This document shows positions 6,133 to 12,935 of a stretch of 17,186 nucleotides of DNA, piece by piece (positions within the stretch are counted from its first letter, which is position 1; each line of letters opens with the position of its first letter). The stretch spans positions 1 through 17,186 of the forward strand of contig JAOPYP010000334.1 in NCBI GenBank assembly GCA_025964635.1, given 5' to 3'. This DNA comes from Actinomycetes bacterium (GTDB taxonomy: Bacteria; Actinomycetota; Actinomycetes; Streptosporangiales; Streptosporangiaceae). The notes below the pieces were generated by a model that was not told where the DNA came from, made no database searches, and saw only the letters and a program-made list of their open reading frames with translations. A program made the translations under genes and the position numbers.

Positions 6133-7294
6133 CGCAGTGGGCCACGCACTGGGCGTTGCCGGGACCATGACCTGGGAGATCACCTGGTCTCTGATCCTGG
6201 GCTTCACCCTCGCCGCGGTCATCCAGGCCCTGGTCCGCCGCGAGACAATTACCCGGCTGCTCGGCGACGACAAGCCGAAGACGCTGGCGCGGGCCACCCT
6301 GCTTGGCGCCGCATCATCCTCGTGCTCATACGCGGCGGTCGCCCTGGCCAGGTCCCTGTTCCGCAAGGGCGCCAGCTTCACCGCCGCGATGGTGTTCGAG
6401 ATCGCCAGCACCAACCTGGTCATCGAGCTGGGCATCATCCTGGCGCTGCTGATCTCCTGGCAGTTCACCCTGGCGGAGTTCATCGGCGGCCCCATCATGA
6501 TCGTGCTGGTGGCGGTGGCATTCCGCATCTTCGTCCGCCAGCAGCTCATCGACGCGGCCCGCGAGCAGGCCGGCAAGGGGCTCGCGGGATCGATGGAAGG
6601 CCACGCGGCCATGGACATGAGCATCCAGTCTGGCGGCAGCTTCTGGCGGCGGCTGGCCAGCCGGGAGGGGTACACCTCGGTCAGCCACATCTTCGTCATG
6701 GAGTGGGCTTCCGTCATCCGCGACATCGTCATCGGACTCCTGATCGCCGGCGCGGTCGGCGCCTGGGTGCCCGGCAGCTTCTGGCGGCACCTGTTCCTGA
6801 CCGGCCACCCGCTGGCCGCCAAGCTGTGGGGGCCGCTCATCGGCCCGGTCATCTCCCTGCTCAGCTTCGTCTGCTCTATTGGCAACGTGCCGCTGGCCGG
6901 GGTGCTGTGGAACGGCGGGATCAGCTTCGGCGGCGTCGTCTCGTTCATCTTCGCCGACCTGATCATCATCCCGATCCTGATCATCTACCGGAAGTACTAC
7001 GGGACGAAGATGATGCTGGCCATACTCGGGATCTTCTACGCGGCCATGGTCATCGCCGGCTACATCATCGAGTTCCTCTTCAGCGCCCTGGGCCTCATCC
7101 CGGCGGAGCGGGCGGCCAAGGTCACTGAGCAGGGCATCCAGTGGAACTACACCACCATCCTCAACATCATCTTCCTGCTGCTGGCCGCCGGGTTCCTGGT
7201 GCGCTTCTTCCGGTCCGGGGGAGGCCCCATGCTGAGGATGATGGGCGGCAGCCCGGATGCGGAGCACAACCGGCACGCCGAGCAGCATGGGTAG
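6119..7294 (+). CDS. DUF318/UPF0718 (ArsP_1-like) permease
   Basis: A 391-residue polytopic inner-membrane protein with about eight or nine hydrophobic segments (for example 20-38, 88-112, 118-138, 196-216, 235-262, 270-290, 298-325, 343-363). Two Cys-centred motifs occur in membrane-proximal positions, SSSCSYAAVAL (66-76) and VCSIGNVPLAGVLWNGG (251-267), one in each half, as in the pfam ArsP_1/DUF318 permeases, of which ArsP exports trivalent organoarsenicals. The ligand of this member is not known; a thiophilic metal or metalloid is a guess from the Cys motifs and the ArsR-type partner. The central cytoplasmic loop (about 140-190) is long and Met/Gln-rich. ATG 6119 has CGGAGG six bases upstream and lies inside the repressor gene, so the pair is translationally coupled. 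Confidence 0.87.
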   Translation: MRVLDAVGHALGVAGTMTWEITWSLILGFTLAAVIQALVRRETITRLLGDDKPKTLARATLLGAASSSCSYAAVALARSLFRKGASFTAAMVFEIASTNLVIELGIILALLISWQFTLAEFIGGPIMIVLVAVAFRIFVRQQLIDAAREQAGKGLAGSMEGHAAMDMSIQSGGSFWRRLASREGYTSVSHIFVMEWASVIRDIVIGLLIAGAVGAWVPGSFWRHLFLTGHPLAAKLWGPLIGPVISLLSFVCSIGNVPLAGVLWNGGISFGGVVSFIFADLIIIPILIIYRKYYGTKMMLAILGIFYAAMVIAGYIIEFLFSALGLIPAERAAKVTEQGIQWNYTTILNIIFLLLAAGFLVRFFRSGGGPMLRMMGGSPDAEHNRHAEQHG

Positions 7295-7513
7295 GGCCGC
7301 CCCGAATCCACGCCGGCCCCCGACGAAGGCAGCGCCTGAGCGGGGGAGCCAGGTACCAGCCAGGCAACCACCATGCGGGCGGAGCCGGATCCCCGGTAGG
7401 CCGCCCGGGCGACTGACTATGTTGGCAGGTGCGAGCCGCGGGTGGCTTTTCGGTATGCGGCAGCCTGGCAATGACGGCTGGGCGCGGCAGCCGCAGCCCG
7501 CCGAGGAGTCTTC

Positions 7514-7789
7514 ATGGTCCAGTCGCACAATCCAGTCGCCCGGCACCCGAAGCCGGATGGCGTGAACGGTGATCGCAAGGGAAAGGGCTGGCCCATAGCT
7601 GCCGCCTGCCTGCCGATGCTGGCGGGGGCGGCCGCCTTCGTACTCGCTGATCGGGCGGGCTTGGTGTTCCTGACCCTCTTCGTGTCCTGTACCGCGCTCG
7701 TAGCCTTGATGATGGCCGGGATCGGGTCCCCGCACTGGATGCACCCCAGGCATCACCGGGTACCGGCCCGGCGGTTCCTATCCCGCTGA
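7514..7789 (+). CDS. Small two-helix membrane protein, unknown
   Basis: A 91-residue protein with a basic, hydrophilic N-terminus (1-26), two hydrophobic helices at about 27-45 (WPIAAACLPMLAGAAAFVLA) and 48-69 (GLVFLTLFVSCTALVALMMAG), and a His/Arg-rich tail (HWMHPRHHRVPARR). The layout is reminiscent of small DUF2933-type membrane proteins that accompany metal-resistance genes, but I cannot confirm membership. The ATG at 7514 has CGAGGAG six bases upstream. It lies 219 bases after the permease and 36 bases before the copper ATPase remnant, so it may belong to the same resistance cluster. The His-rich tail could bind metal, which is inference only. Confidence 0.55.
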   Translation: MVQSHNPVARHPKPDGVNGDRKGKGWPIAAACLPMLAGAAAFVLADRAGLVFLTLFVSCTALVALMMAGIGSPHWMHPRHHRVPARRFLSR

Positions 7790-7825
7790 TCACGGCACCT
7801 ACCATCTGCCCGCCTGGTCGGGACC

Positions 7826-8278
7826 TAGCCGTGGCCAGTGATCTCCGGGGTCCTGCCGTCCGGGAAGGTGGAGGCGATCAGGAGCTTGCAAGACAGCGGG
7901 CGGGTGGTGGCGATGACTGGTGATGGCGTCAACGACGCGGCCGCGCTCGCCCAGGCTGATCTGGGCCTGGCTATGGGCACCGGCGCCGACGCCGCAATCG
8001 AGGCCAGCGACCTGACCCTGGTCCGCGGTGACCTCCTCGCCGTACCGGACGCTATCGAGTTGTCCCGCCATACCCTCGCGACGATCAAAGGCAACCTGTT
8101 CTGGGCGTTCGGCTACAACATTGCCGCTATCCCCCTGGCCGCACTCGGCTTCCTCAACCCCCTCATCGCCGGCGCCGCGATGGCATTCAGTTCCCTGTTT
8201 GTCGTCACGAATAGTCTCCGGCTACGCCGGTTCCAGCCCACCGTGATCCGTCAGTCGCCGGGCGGCCTGGGCTCATAA
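7826..8278 (+). pseudogene. C-terminal remnant of a copper-type P1B ATPase (CopA-like)
   Basis: About 146 residues match the extreme C-terminus of CopA-type heavy-metal ATPases: GVLPSGKVEAIRSLQDSGRV, then VAMTGDGVNDAAALAQADLG (the hinge motif TGDGVND), IEASDLTLVRGDL, and the last two helices with FGYN and AGAAMAFSS. The Tyr-Asn and Met...Ser residues are the copper ligands of the Cu(I) P1B-1 class. Everything before is missing: metal-binding domains, six helices, the CPC motif, the DKTG phosphorylation loop and the nucleotide site, some 600 residues. A TAG at 7826-7828 closes the frame upstream. It cannot pump. A GTG at 7838 could in principle start translation but has no good ribosome site. 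It is best read as debris of a deleted copper pump. Confidence 0.88.
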
Positions 8279-8511
8279 CGTGCTGAACACTATGTTGCCG
8301 GCCTCATTCCGATGGAATTTTCGGGCCGTGCCATCGTGCCCTGTGATGATGTCTGGTTGCCGGGGGCCCGTCGAGGTACCAGCAGAAGGCGCAGCGCCTC
8401 AGGCTCGGCCGGGACACTGCGGGCCTTTCAGCAATTCAGGCGGCAGGGACTCCATCGGCGCAGCGGCACGAGCCGGAAGCTGGCCGCCGGGAAGCCACAT
8501 TGCACCCGATA

Positions 8512-8552
8512 CTTAGCCACGACTAAGCTGAACTGAATTATCTGTGGCTGAG
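8512..8552 (+). promoter_or_regulatory. TetR operator upstream of the tetR-like gene
   Basis: CTTAG-CCACGA-CTAAG (8512-8527) is a 5-bp inverted repeat with a 6-base spacer. A degenerate second copy follows 25 bases later (8537-8552, ATTAT-CTGTGG-CTGAG). The same site type occurs twice, 26 bases apart, ahead of the downstream methyltransferase gene, with similar spacer bases. TetR repressors usually bind such palindromes in their own promoters, so this is the likely operator; it sits 22-62 bases before the ATG at 8574. Confidence 0.7.
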
Positions 8553-8573
8553 TTAGCTGTGAAGAGGGCCGCC

Positions 8574-9218
8574 ATGCAGAACGCAGACCAGGCCGTACCG
8601 GTCAGGCGCGCCCGGCTGACCGCTGATCAGCGGCGTGAGTCGATTCTGAAGGCCGCCACCGAGGTGTTTGCTGAGGCAGGCTTCCGCGCCGGGAAAGTCT
8701 CTGACGTGGCCATCCGGGTCGGGGTGACCGAGCCGGTGATCTTCCAGAACTTCGGCTCCAAGGCCGCCCTATTCGCCGCCGTGCTTGACCGCGTGGCCAA
8801 CGACATCCATGCGGAGCTGCACGCCCGGCCGGGGCATGACGATTCGGCCGCCAGCCTGCTGGCCCAGATCCTCAGCCCGTCACGAGCCGGGAAGCCGCAT
8901 GCCCTCGGGTCGCACCGTGTGCTCTTCGCTGCCGCGGCTTCGCTGATAGCTGACCCTGGTGCTGGCGAGGCAGCCAGCCGCGCGGCCACCGTGATCGCCG
9001 GACACCTCGCTGACCTGGTCCGGCGGGCCCAGGCCGAAGGGGACATCCGGGACGACGCCGACCCCGAAGCGGCTGCATGGCTCCTGCTGTCGGTTCTGTC
9101 CACGCGGTCGTTCCGGGCGGCGAGCATGCCCGGGGCCGGCCGCCTTGAACCCGGCGTGGCCGCCCTCGCCCTTCGTGCCATCGCCTTGCCACCCGCACCT
9201 GCCGGGCACAAAGACTGA
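8574..9218 (+). CDS. TetR/AcrR family transcriptional regulator
   Basis: A 214-residue TetR regulator. RLTADQRRESILKAATEVFAEAGF (14-37) followed by GKVSDVAIRVGVTEPVIFQN (40-59) and FGSKAALFAAVL (60-71) is the N-terminal helix-turn-helix domain; the remaining helices form a variable ligand and dimer domain that gives no hint of the inducer. ATG 8574 is chosen because GAAGAGG lies a few bases upstream and it falls outside the operator; the GTG at 8544 would lie within the second operator copy. The gene is followed after about 120 bases by a methyltransferase whose promoter carries two of the same palindromes, so it probably represses itself and that gene. Confidence 0.9.
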   Translation: MQNADQAVPVRRARLTADQRRESILKAATEVFAEAGFRAGKVSDVAIRVGVTEPVIFQNFGSKAALFAAVLDRVANDIHAELHARPGHDDSAASLLAQILSPSRAGKPHALGSHRVLFAAAASLIADPGAGEAASRAATVIAGHLADLVRRAQAEGDIRDDADPEAAAWLLLSVLSTRSFRAASMPGAGRLEPGVAALALRAIALPPAPAGHKD

Positions 9219-9287
9219 CTCCCGGGCTTCTGGCGGACCAGGCTGGGTCCTCGTTCGGGCTCCGCATCATGGCTCCCTTGCCAACCA

Positions 9288-9330
9288 ACTTAGGGGCGAC
9301 TAAGTTATAGCTAACTTAGCGATGGCTAAG
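9288..9330 (+). promoter_or_regulatory. Tandem TetR operators upstream of the methyltransferase gene
   Basis: Two CTTAG-N6-CTAAG sites occur back to back: 9289-9304 (spacer GGGCGA; arms extend to ACTTAG/CTAAGT, 9288-9305) and 9315-9330 (spacer CGATGG). Between them CTAAGTTA (9300-9307) and TAACTTAG (9312-9319) form a further 8-bp inverted repeat around TAGC. The block ends 11 bases before the ATG at 9342 and overlaps the AT-rich TTATAG that could be the -10 box, so a bound repressor would block transcription. Confidence 0.72.
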
Positions 9331-9341
9331 AAGGGAGAGTG

Positions 9342-9983
9342 ATGGTGCGTCAGCGAGTCCGACCCGGCGACCCGGCCCCCCGAGGGGAGATCATCGGCCG
9401 CGTCCGCATGTACGAGCTGATCAGCGCAATCGCGTTCGGCGGCCGGCGCCGCCGGGTATATGGGCGCGTTGTTGCCCTCAGCGGCGCCCGGCCCGGTGAC
9501 CGGGTCATGGATGTCGGCTGCAGCGGAGGATATCTCGCCCGCTTGCTGGCGGCCGCCGTCACGCCCGGCGGGCAGGTGACCGGCGTCGACCCCGCTGCTC
9601 CGGCGATCACCTACGCCAGGCGGCGGGCCCCGGGCAACTGCTCGTTCACCGTCGGCACAGCCCAGGACCTGGGCGTGCCCGACGGGTCATTCGACGTGGT
9701 GACCTCCACGCTCGCCCTTCACCACATCCCCGAACCGGAGCGCCCGGCCGCGTTCAGTGAGATGTACCGGGTGCTCCGCCCCGGCGGCCGGCTGCTGGTC
9801 GCTGACTTCCGCCCGTCGCGCAGGCGTCTCGCTCTGCATTCTGGCGGCCACGCCATGCGCCATAACGACCCCGACCTGATCGGGGACCTGGCCACAGCCG
9901 CGGGATTCCGCCTCGAAGGGCGCGGCGACCTGCCCCTGCTGCGCTACTTCCAGGCCATCCGCCCGGCAGGCGGAGGCGCATGA
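9342..9983 (+). CDS. Class I SAM-dependent methyltransferase (UbiE/Methyltransf_11 type)
   Basis: A 213-residue methyltransferase. Motif I is RVMDVGCSGGYLA (54-66), the acidic residue after strand 2 is in GVDPA (81-85), motif II region is SFDVVTSTLALHHI (116-129) and motif III RVLRPGGRLLVADF (143-156). This is the small-molecule or lipid methyltransferase type; substrate cannot be deduced. The N-terminus (about 1-45, including ELISAIAFGGRRRRVYGRVV) resembles UbiE-like enzymes acting on hydrophobic acceptors. ATG 9342 is preferred, with AAGGGAG upstream; GTG codons at 9339 and 9345 are alternatives. Two copies of the presumed TetR operator lie immediately upstream, so it is probably an inducible enzyme, perhaps detoxifying a compound sensed by the TetR protein. 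Confidence 0.88.
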   Translation: MVRQRVRPGDPAPRGEIIGRVRMYELISAIAFGGRRRRVYGRVVALSGARPGDRVMDVGCSGGYLARLLAAAVTPGGQVTGVDPAAPAITYARRRAPGNCSFTVGTAQDLGVPDGSFDVVTSTLALHHIPEPERPAAFSEMYRVLRPGGRLLVADFRPSRRRLALHSGGHAMRHNDPDLIGDLATAAGFRLEGRGDLPLLRYFQAIRPAGGGA

Positions 9984-9998
9984 ACCCTGGCCAGCTCG

Positions 9999-10013
9999 GA
10001 GACCCCTGGGGTC
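9999..10013. terminator. Weak hairpin between convergent genes
   Basis: GACCCC-T-GGGGTC (10001-10013) can fold as a 5-bp GC stem with a 3-base loop in the gap between the methyltransferase (ends 9983) and the convergent DUF4396 gene (ends 10075). No T-run follows on either strand, so this is a tentative bidirectional terminator. Confidence 0.3.
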
Positions 10014-10074
10014 CTGGGTCAGATCCCCAGATGCCTGACACTCCCCGCCGTTCCGGTGCACCCACGGCGCTGGC

Positions 10075-10899
10075 TCACATGGGCACCTTGATGCCGCGGT
10101 TGACCAGCCAGACGTTTGCGGGCCAGGAGGTCAGGTATCCGATGATCATGCCGATCTGCATGAGGAGCCAGTAGGCGGCCGAACTGGGCATGAGGTGGTG
10201 CGGTGCCGGGAACAGAACGAACGCCATGACCGCCATCCAGCCGAACAGGCCGATCTCGAACGCGGTGAGCGAGATGAAGTCGGCTTTGGCGGCCGCGACC
10301 AGGCCATCCTTCAGCCCGAGGCCGCGCATCGGCGCGATCGCGAAATACTGGAAGATGATGCCAAACGCAAGTGCGAAAATGTAGTCGCCGGCGTATTCGG
10401 CTCCCAGGGTGACTCCAGCAATCGTGAGGCCCAGCCAAAATATCGCGAACTCGGCGATCACGTCACCCAGGGTGCATCCGGAGCCGCAGTGGCTCACCTC
10501 GATGGCCATCGTGACCCACCATGGACGGGCGCGCTCACCCGGCGGTGCTGGCTCGTCAGCGCTGTCTAGCCCGGCTGCGCCGGCTATCTCGTGACAGGCG
10601 CTCTGGCCGCCGAGCGCCTGCATTACGTCGCCAGCAGATGCCACCGCTGCCCGGGACGCCGCTGCGCGGCTCATGGACATCGATGCCATCGCCGTCCGGG
10701 CGGTGGCTCGCCCCCAGTGCCAGTACAACGCGAGCGCGAACGGGCCGAAGTACAGCGCGGTGATCGGGAAGACGAAATTCATCACGCCCATCGGCTGACG
10801 CCGGCGATTGAGGGCAATGTCGTAGGCGATGACGCCCGCGCAGGAGAAACAGACGGACAGATAGAGCCACGCGACAACCGTCAGCCAGAGTGGCGCCAT
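10075..10899 (-). CDS. DUF4396 domain membrane protein
   Basis: A 274-residue membrane protein. An N-terminal pair of helices (about residues 4-28 and 41-60) is followed by a variable hydrophilic linker (62-125) with Met/Ser/Ala repeats and then the DUF4396 domain. That domain opens with MAIEVSHCGSGCTLGD (131-146) and contains further helices at about 146-172, 176-200, 222-243 and 249-270. His137, Cys138 and Cys142 are the family's signature; their role is unknown but they could bind a metal. The ATG at 10899 has GGGGGAAGGCGG upstream; a frame start at 10929 is the alternative. DUF4396 genes have no assigned function. Position beside ArsR/permease and copper-ATPase debris is consistent with, but does not prove, a link to metal handling. 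Confidence 0.87.
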   Translation of the reverse strand: MAPLWLTVVAWLYLSVCFSCAGVIAYDIALNRRRQPMGVMNFVFPITALYFGPFALALYWHWGRATARTAMASMSMSRAAASRAAVASAGDVMQALGGQSACHEIAGAAGLDSADEPAPPGERARPWWVTMAIEVSHCGSGCTLGDVIAEFAIFWLGLTIAGVTLGAEYAGDYIFALAFGIIFQYFAIAPMRGLGLKDGLVAAAKADFISLTAFEIGLFGWMAVMAFVLFPAPHHLMPSSAAYWLLMQIGMIIGYLTSWPANVWLVNRGIKVPM

Positions 10900-10929
10900 G
10901 ACCGGATCCGCCTTCCCCCAGTTCCTCAT

Positions 10930-11282
10930 TTCACACGATGCACTGACGAACCAGCACTAGCTTGCCGCTCGGAGCGCGGATGCGGAATCACGGCCAGCGG
11001 CCATCATGTCTGGCGGGTACCTTTAGTCCTCGAGTACCAGTCAGCAGGGATGCGCCGCAGCGCTAGCCCGGGTTCTCCCGCGCATCTGCTCGGTCAGCCG
11101 AGCCGGACGTTGGCGGCACCATCGCCTGAATACCGTGGCCCGGCCAGGGAATCCACGGAGGCTGCCCCGGCATCATCCGCGCGCCCGGCAGGCAGCGGAT
11201 GGATGCTGTGGTGTGCGTGGTTACGGTCGGGGGCGCTGCGCCTAGCGCTGCGGCGGGGCGCGCAGTCGGGATTCGGCCAGTG
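10930..11282. other. Gene-free stretch
   Basis: No frame on either strand shows a recognisable protein; the long plus-strand openings here overlap the real minus-strand genes on both sides and are shadows. The minus-strand promoter of the DUF4396 gene should be near 10930-10990. No repeats or strong hairpins were seen. Confidence 0.45.
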
Positions 11283-11906
11283 TTACCGCGCGCAGATGTC
11301 CCGCAGCCGGGACCAGCCGGCGTCCAGCGCCGTGGCCTCGGTGTCTACCTGGGTGGCGAGTCGGCTCGCCGCTGGGCCGCTGGTCTCGGTGAGGGTGCGG
11401 ACCGCCAGCGACCGGATCCGCTCGGCGCTGGCCCGCACGGTGGCCACCTGAACGCGCGCCTGCTCGTCGTGGCCGCGGCCGTCCACCGCAGCGAGCATCA
11501 GCCGGCGATCGGCGTCGCGGCGCAGGCGGCGAAGCTCCCGGCACAGCGCGGGAAGCTCACCCACGGGCGCGCCCGCAGCCACCGCGGCAGCCACCGAGTG
11601 CTCGGCTGCGCTCGCCGACCTCTGGAGCGAGCGCCGTTCAGTCCGGATCGACCACCAGGAAGGATTAGCCCTCGGTCGGCCTGCCGCCGCCCGCAGCCAC
11701 AGCTCGCGGGCCTGTACCGACGGGCGGCTGATCGCCGCGGGCTCGGCCAGCCGGGCAGCCGTGGCCATCCCCGCCGCAGTCACCGACCCCAGGCGGCGCC
11801 GCATTCGCCGCACCGACCGCAGCACCCACCAGGCCATCACGCCAGCGGCGGCGAGCGTCACGGCGGCGGCAATCCCGGCCAAGGCAACGACCTGTTCCAT
11901 GCGCAC
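11283..11906 (-). CDS. Single-pass membrane protein with helical cytoplasmic domain, unknown
   Basis: A 207-residue protein with one N-terminal hydrophobic helix (about 5-30, VVALAGIAAAVTLAAAGVMAWWVL) followed by an Arg-rich stretch (RSVRRMRRRLG), which places the rest in the cytoplasm. Residues 85-205 are Ala/Arg/Glu-rich and helical (ALCRELRRLRRDADRRLMLAAVD), probably coiled. I do not recognise a family. GTG at 11906 has GGGGTGA about eight bases upstream; ATG at 11900 is the alternative. It starts three bases after the stop of the four-cysteine gene upstream, so the two may be co-transcribed. Codon bias supports it as real. Confidence 0.62.
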   Translation of the reverse strand: MRMEQVVALAGIAAAVTLAAAGVMAWWVLRSVRRMRRRLGSVTAAGMATAARLAEPAAISRPSVQARELWLRAAAGRPRANPSWWSIRTERRSLQRSASAAEHSVAAAVAAGAPVGELPALCRELRRLRRDADRRLMLAAVDGRGHDEQARVQVATVRASAERIRSLAVRTLTETSGPAASRLATQVDTEATALDAGWSRLRDICAR

Positions 11907-11909
11907 AGG

Positions 11910-12359
11910 CTAGATCACCCCGGCCGTGGCCGGCCTCGGCTGGCTCGCATTCCCAGACATCTGGAAAATGCAAAGGCACTTTCTCACCGCTGTGGGTGCT
12001 GGTGATCGCCCGCGCAGCTGCAGCTTCGCTCCTAGCCGGAGGGTGGCGCAGGTAGGTAATTCTGTTTGCCGTCGGGCCGCCCTGTCCGCGTCGCTTTGAT
12101 AGGCGCGGTTGTGGGCCGCTGCCTTTTGTGTCCAGCGCTCGGTGCAGCCGCGGACATCCAGGCAATACCATCGGACGTCGGCGCGGTCGCGGCCGCCGTC
12201 GGCCATCATGTGGCGGGCCGGCGCGTGGATGCCGCAGAGCCAGCAGGACTTCACCGTGGTCGCGTCTGCCTCGTCGCGTTCGGCGGCGGGCGCGAAGTTC
12301 AGTTGCTCGCGGCGATAACCACGCGGCGAACGGCCGGCTGCTCGATCATCGGTGGTCAC
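11910..12359 (-). CDS. Small four-cysteine (zinc-ribbon-like) protein
   Basis: The frame encodes 149 residues. The core, residues 36-80, has Cys39-x2-Cys42 in SCWLCGI and Cys66/Cys72 in DVRWYCLDVRGCTERWT, a C-x2-C...C-x5-C pattern like a small zinc site; the same CWLCG...DVRWYC.D...CTERW signature is familiar from uncharacterised actinobacterial proteins. After about residue 95 the composition changes (low GC3, no pattern), so the native protein may have ended earlier and the tail may be a frameshift extension up to the TAG at 11910-11912. The GTG start at 12359 lacks a clear ribosome site, so the exact start is uncertain. Function is unknown. Confidence 0.55.
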   Translation of the reverse strand: MTTDDRAAGRSPRGYRREQLNFAPAAERDEADATTVKSCWLCGIHAPARHMMADGGRDRADVRWYCLDVRGCTERWTQKAAAHNRAYQSDADRAARRQTELPTCATLRLGAKLQLRGRSPAPTAVRKCLCIFQMSGNASQPRPATAGVI

Positions 12360-12498
12360 GGCGGGCGGGGCATGTGGGGCACTGGGCCCTCCTCAGGGAC
12401 AGTCGGTGGCCCCGCGTACCGAGCGTCCATCCTGTCGCCTTTCACCGGGCTCGGTCAGCCTCGGGAGTCACCTGGCACTTAGGCGGACTCACGAAGAT

Positions 12499-12537
12499 GG
12501 CCAGGGCCCCGGCGCGGGGGCGGCCGGGGCCCTGGCC
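12499..12537. terminator. Perfect 15-bp GC hairpin
   Basis: GGCCAGGGCCCCGGC (12499-12513) and its exact reverse complement (12523-12537) flank a 9-base loop. The stem is very stable and typical of actinobacterial terminators lacking a U-tract. On the minus strand it is followed by ATCTTCGT, the closer approach to a T-rich tail. No intact gene ends at it: the nearest genes start, not stop, on either side. It may belong to a decayed gene or act as insulation ahead of the PadR operon. Confidence 0.6.
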
Positions 12538-12906
12538 CGGGGGAAGAGGCCCTTCCAACGGTAAGAGCGGCGGCCATCGCTGATGCGTTACAACCCCTCG
12601 TTGCTCCAGCCTGTTCAAGGACAACGGAGTCCAGGTGAGCTGCCCCGTGTCAGCCTCGCCTGGCAGTTCCTCGGCGGCAGTGCCAAGGCGCGTATATCGG
12701 GATGCTCTGGGCAGGCGCCCTGCGGACTGGATCTCCTCCCTCGCCCTGCGGTTCGGAGAAAAGACTGCCGACCGGGCCATCCGGCGGCTGAGGACGCGTC
12801 TCCGGGAACCCGAGGCAGGCGAGCCGCGTCGATTTCAGCGGGTGAAACACGCGGAGCGGACGCGCGCATCCGGGTCTGTGGATGCGCTGCTGTTAACCAT
12901 CGACGG

Positions 12907-12928
12907 CATGTGCCTACATGTGTAGAGT
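12907..12928 (+). promoter_or_regulatory. Overlapping palindromes and -10 box of the PadR operon
   Basis: CATGT-GCCT-ACATG (12907-12920) and CTACA-TG-TGTAG (12914-12925) overlap. PadR repressors bind ATGT...ACAT type repeats in their own promoters, so these are likely operators. TAGAGT (12923-12928) fits a TANNNT -10 box whose start point, seven bases on, would be the G of the GTG at 12936, implying a leaderless transcript. Confidence 0.55.
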
Positions 12929-12935
12929 GCGAGGC

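Larger units (their letters stand above)
12360..12935. other. Gene-poor stretch with a strong hairpin and PadR promoter
   Basis: Apart from the hairpin at 12499-12537 and the palindromes before the PadR gene, this region holds one weak candidate: a plus frame 12635-12925 (96 codons, GTG start with ACGGAG upstream, contains RRLRTRLREPEAGEPRRFQR). It has moderate GC3 and no recognisable family, and its end runs into the PadR promoter. I do not call it a gene. Confidence 0.4.

Noticed and set aside
6326..7756. Long minus-strand open frame of 476 codons
   Set aside because: Antisense shadow of the permease gene, rich in Asp, His and Gln from high-GC reverse reading; no family features.
12635..12925. 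Possible small gene of 96 codons
   Set aside because: Moderate codon bias only, no recognisable family, and the end runs into the PadR promoter palindromes.
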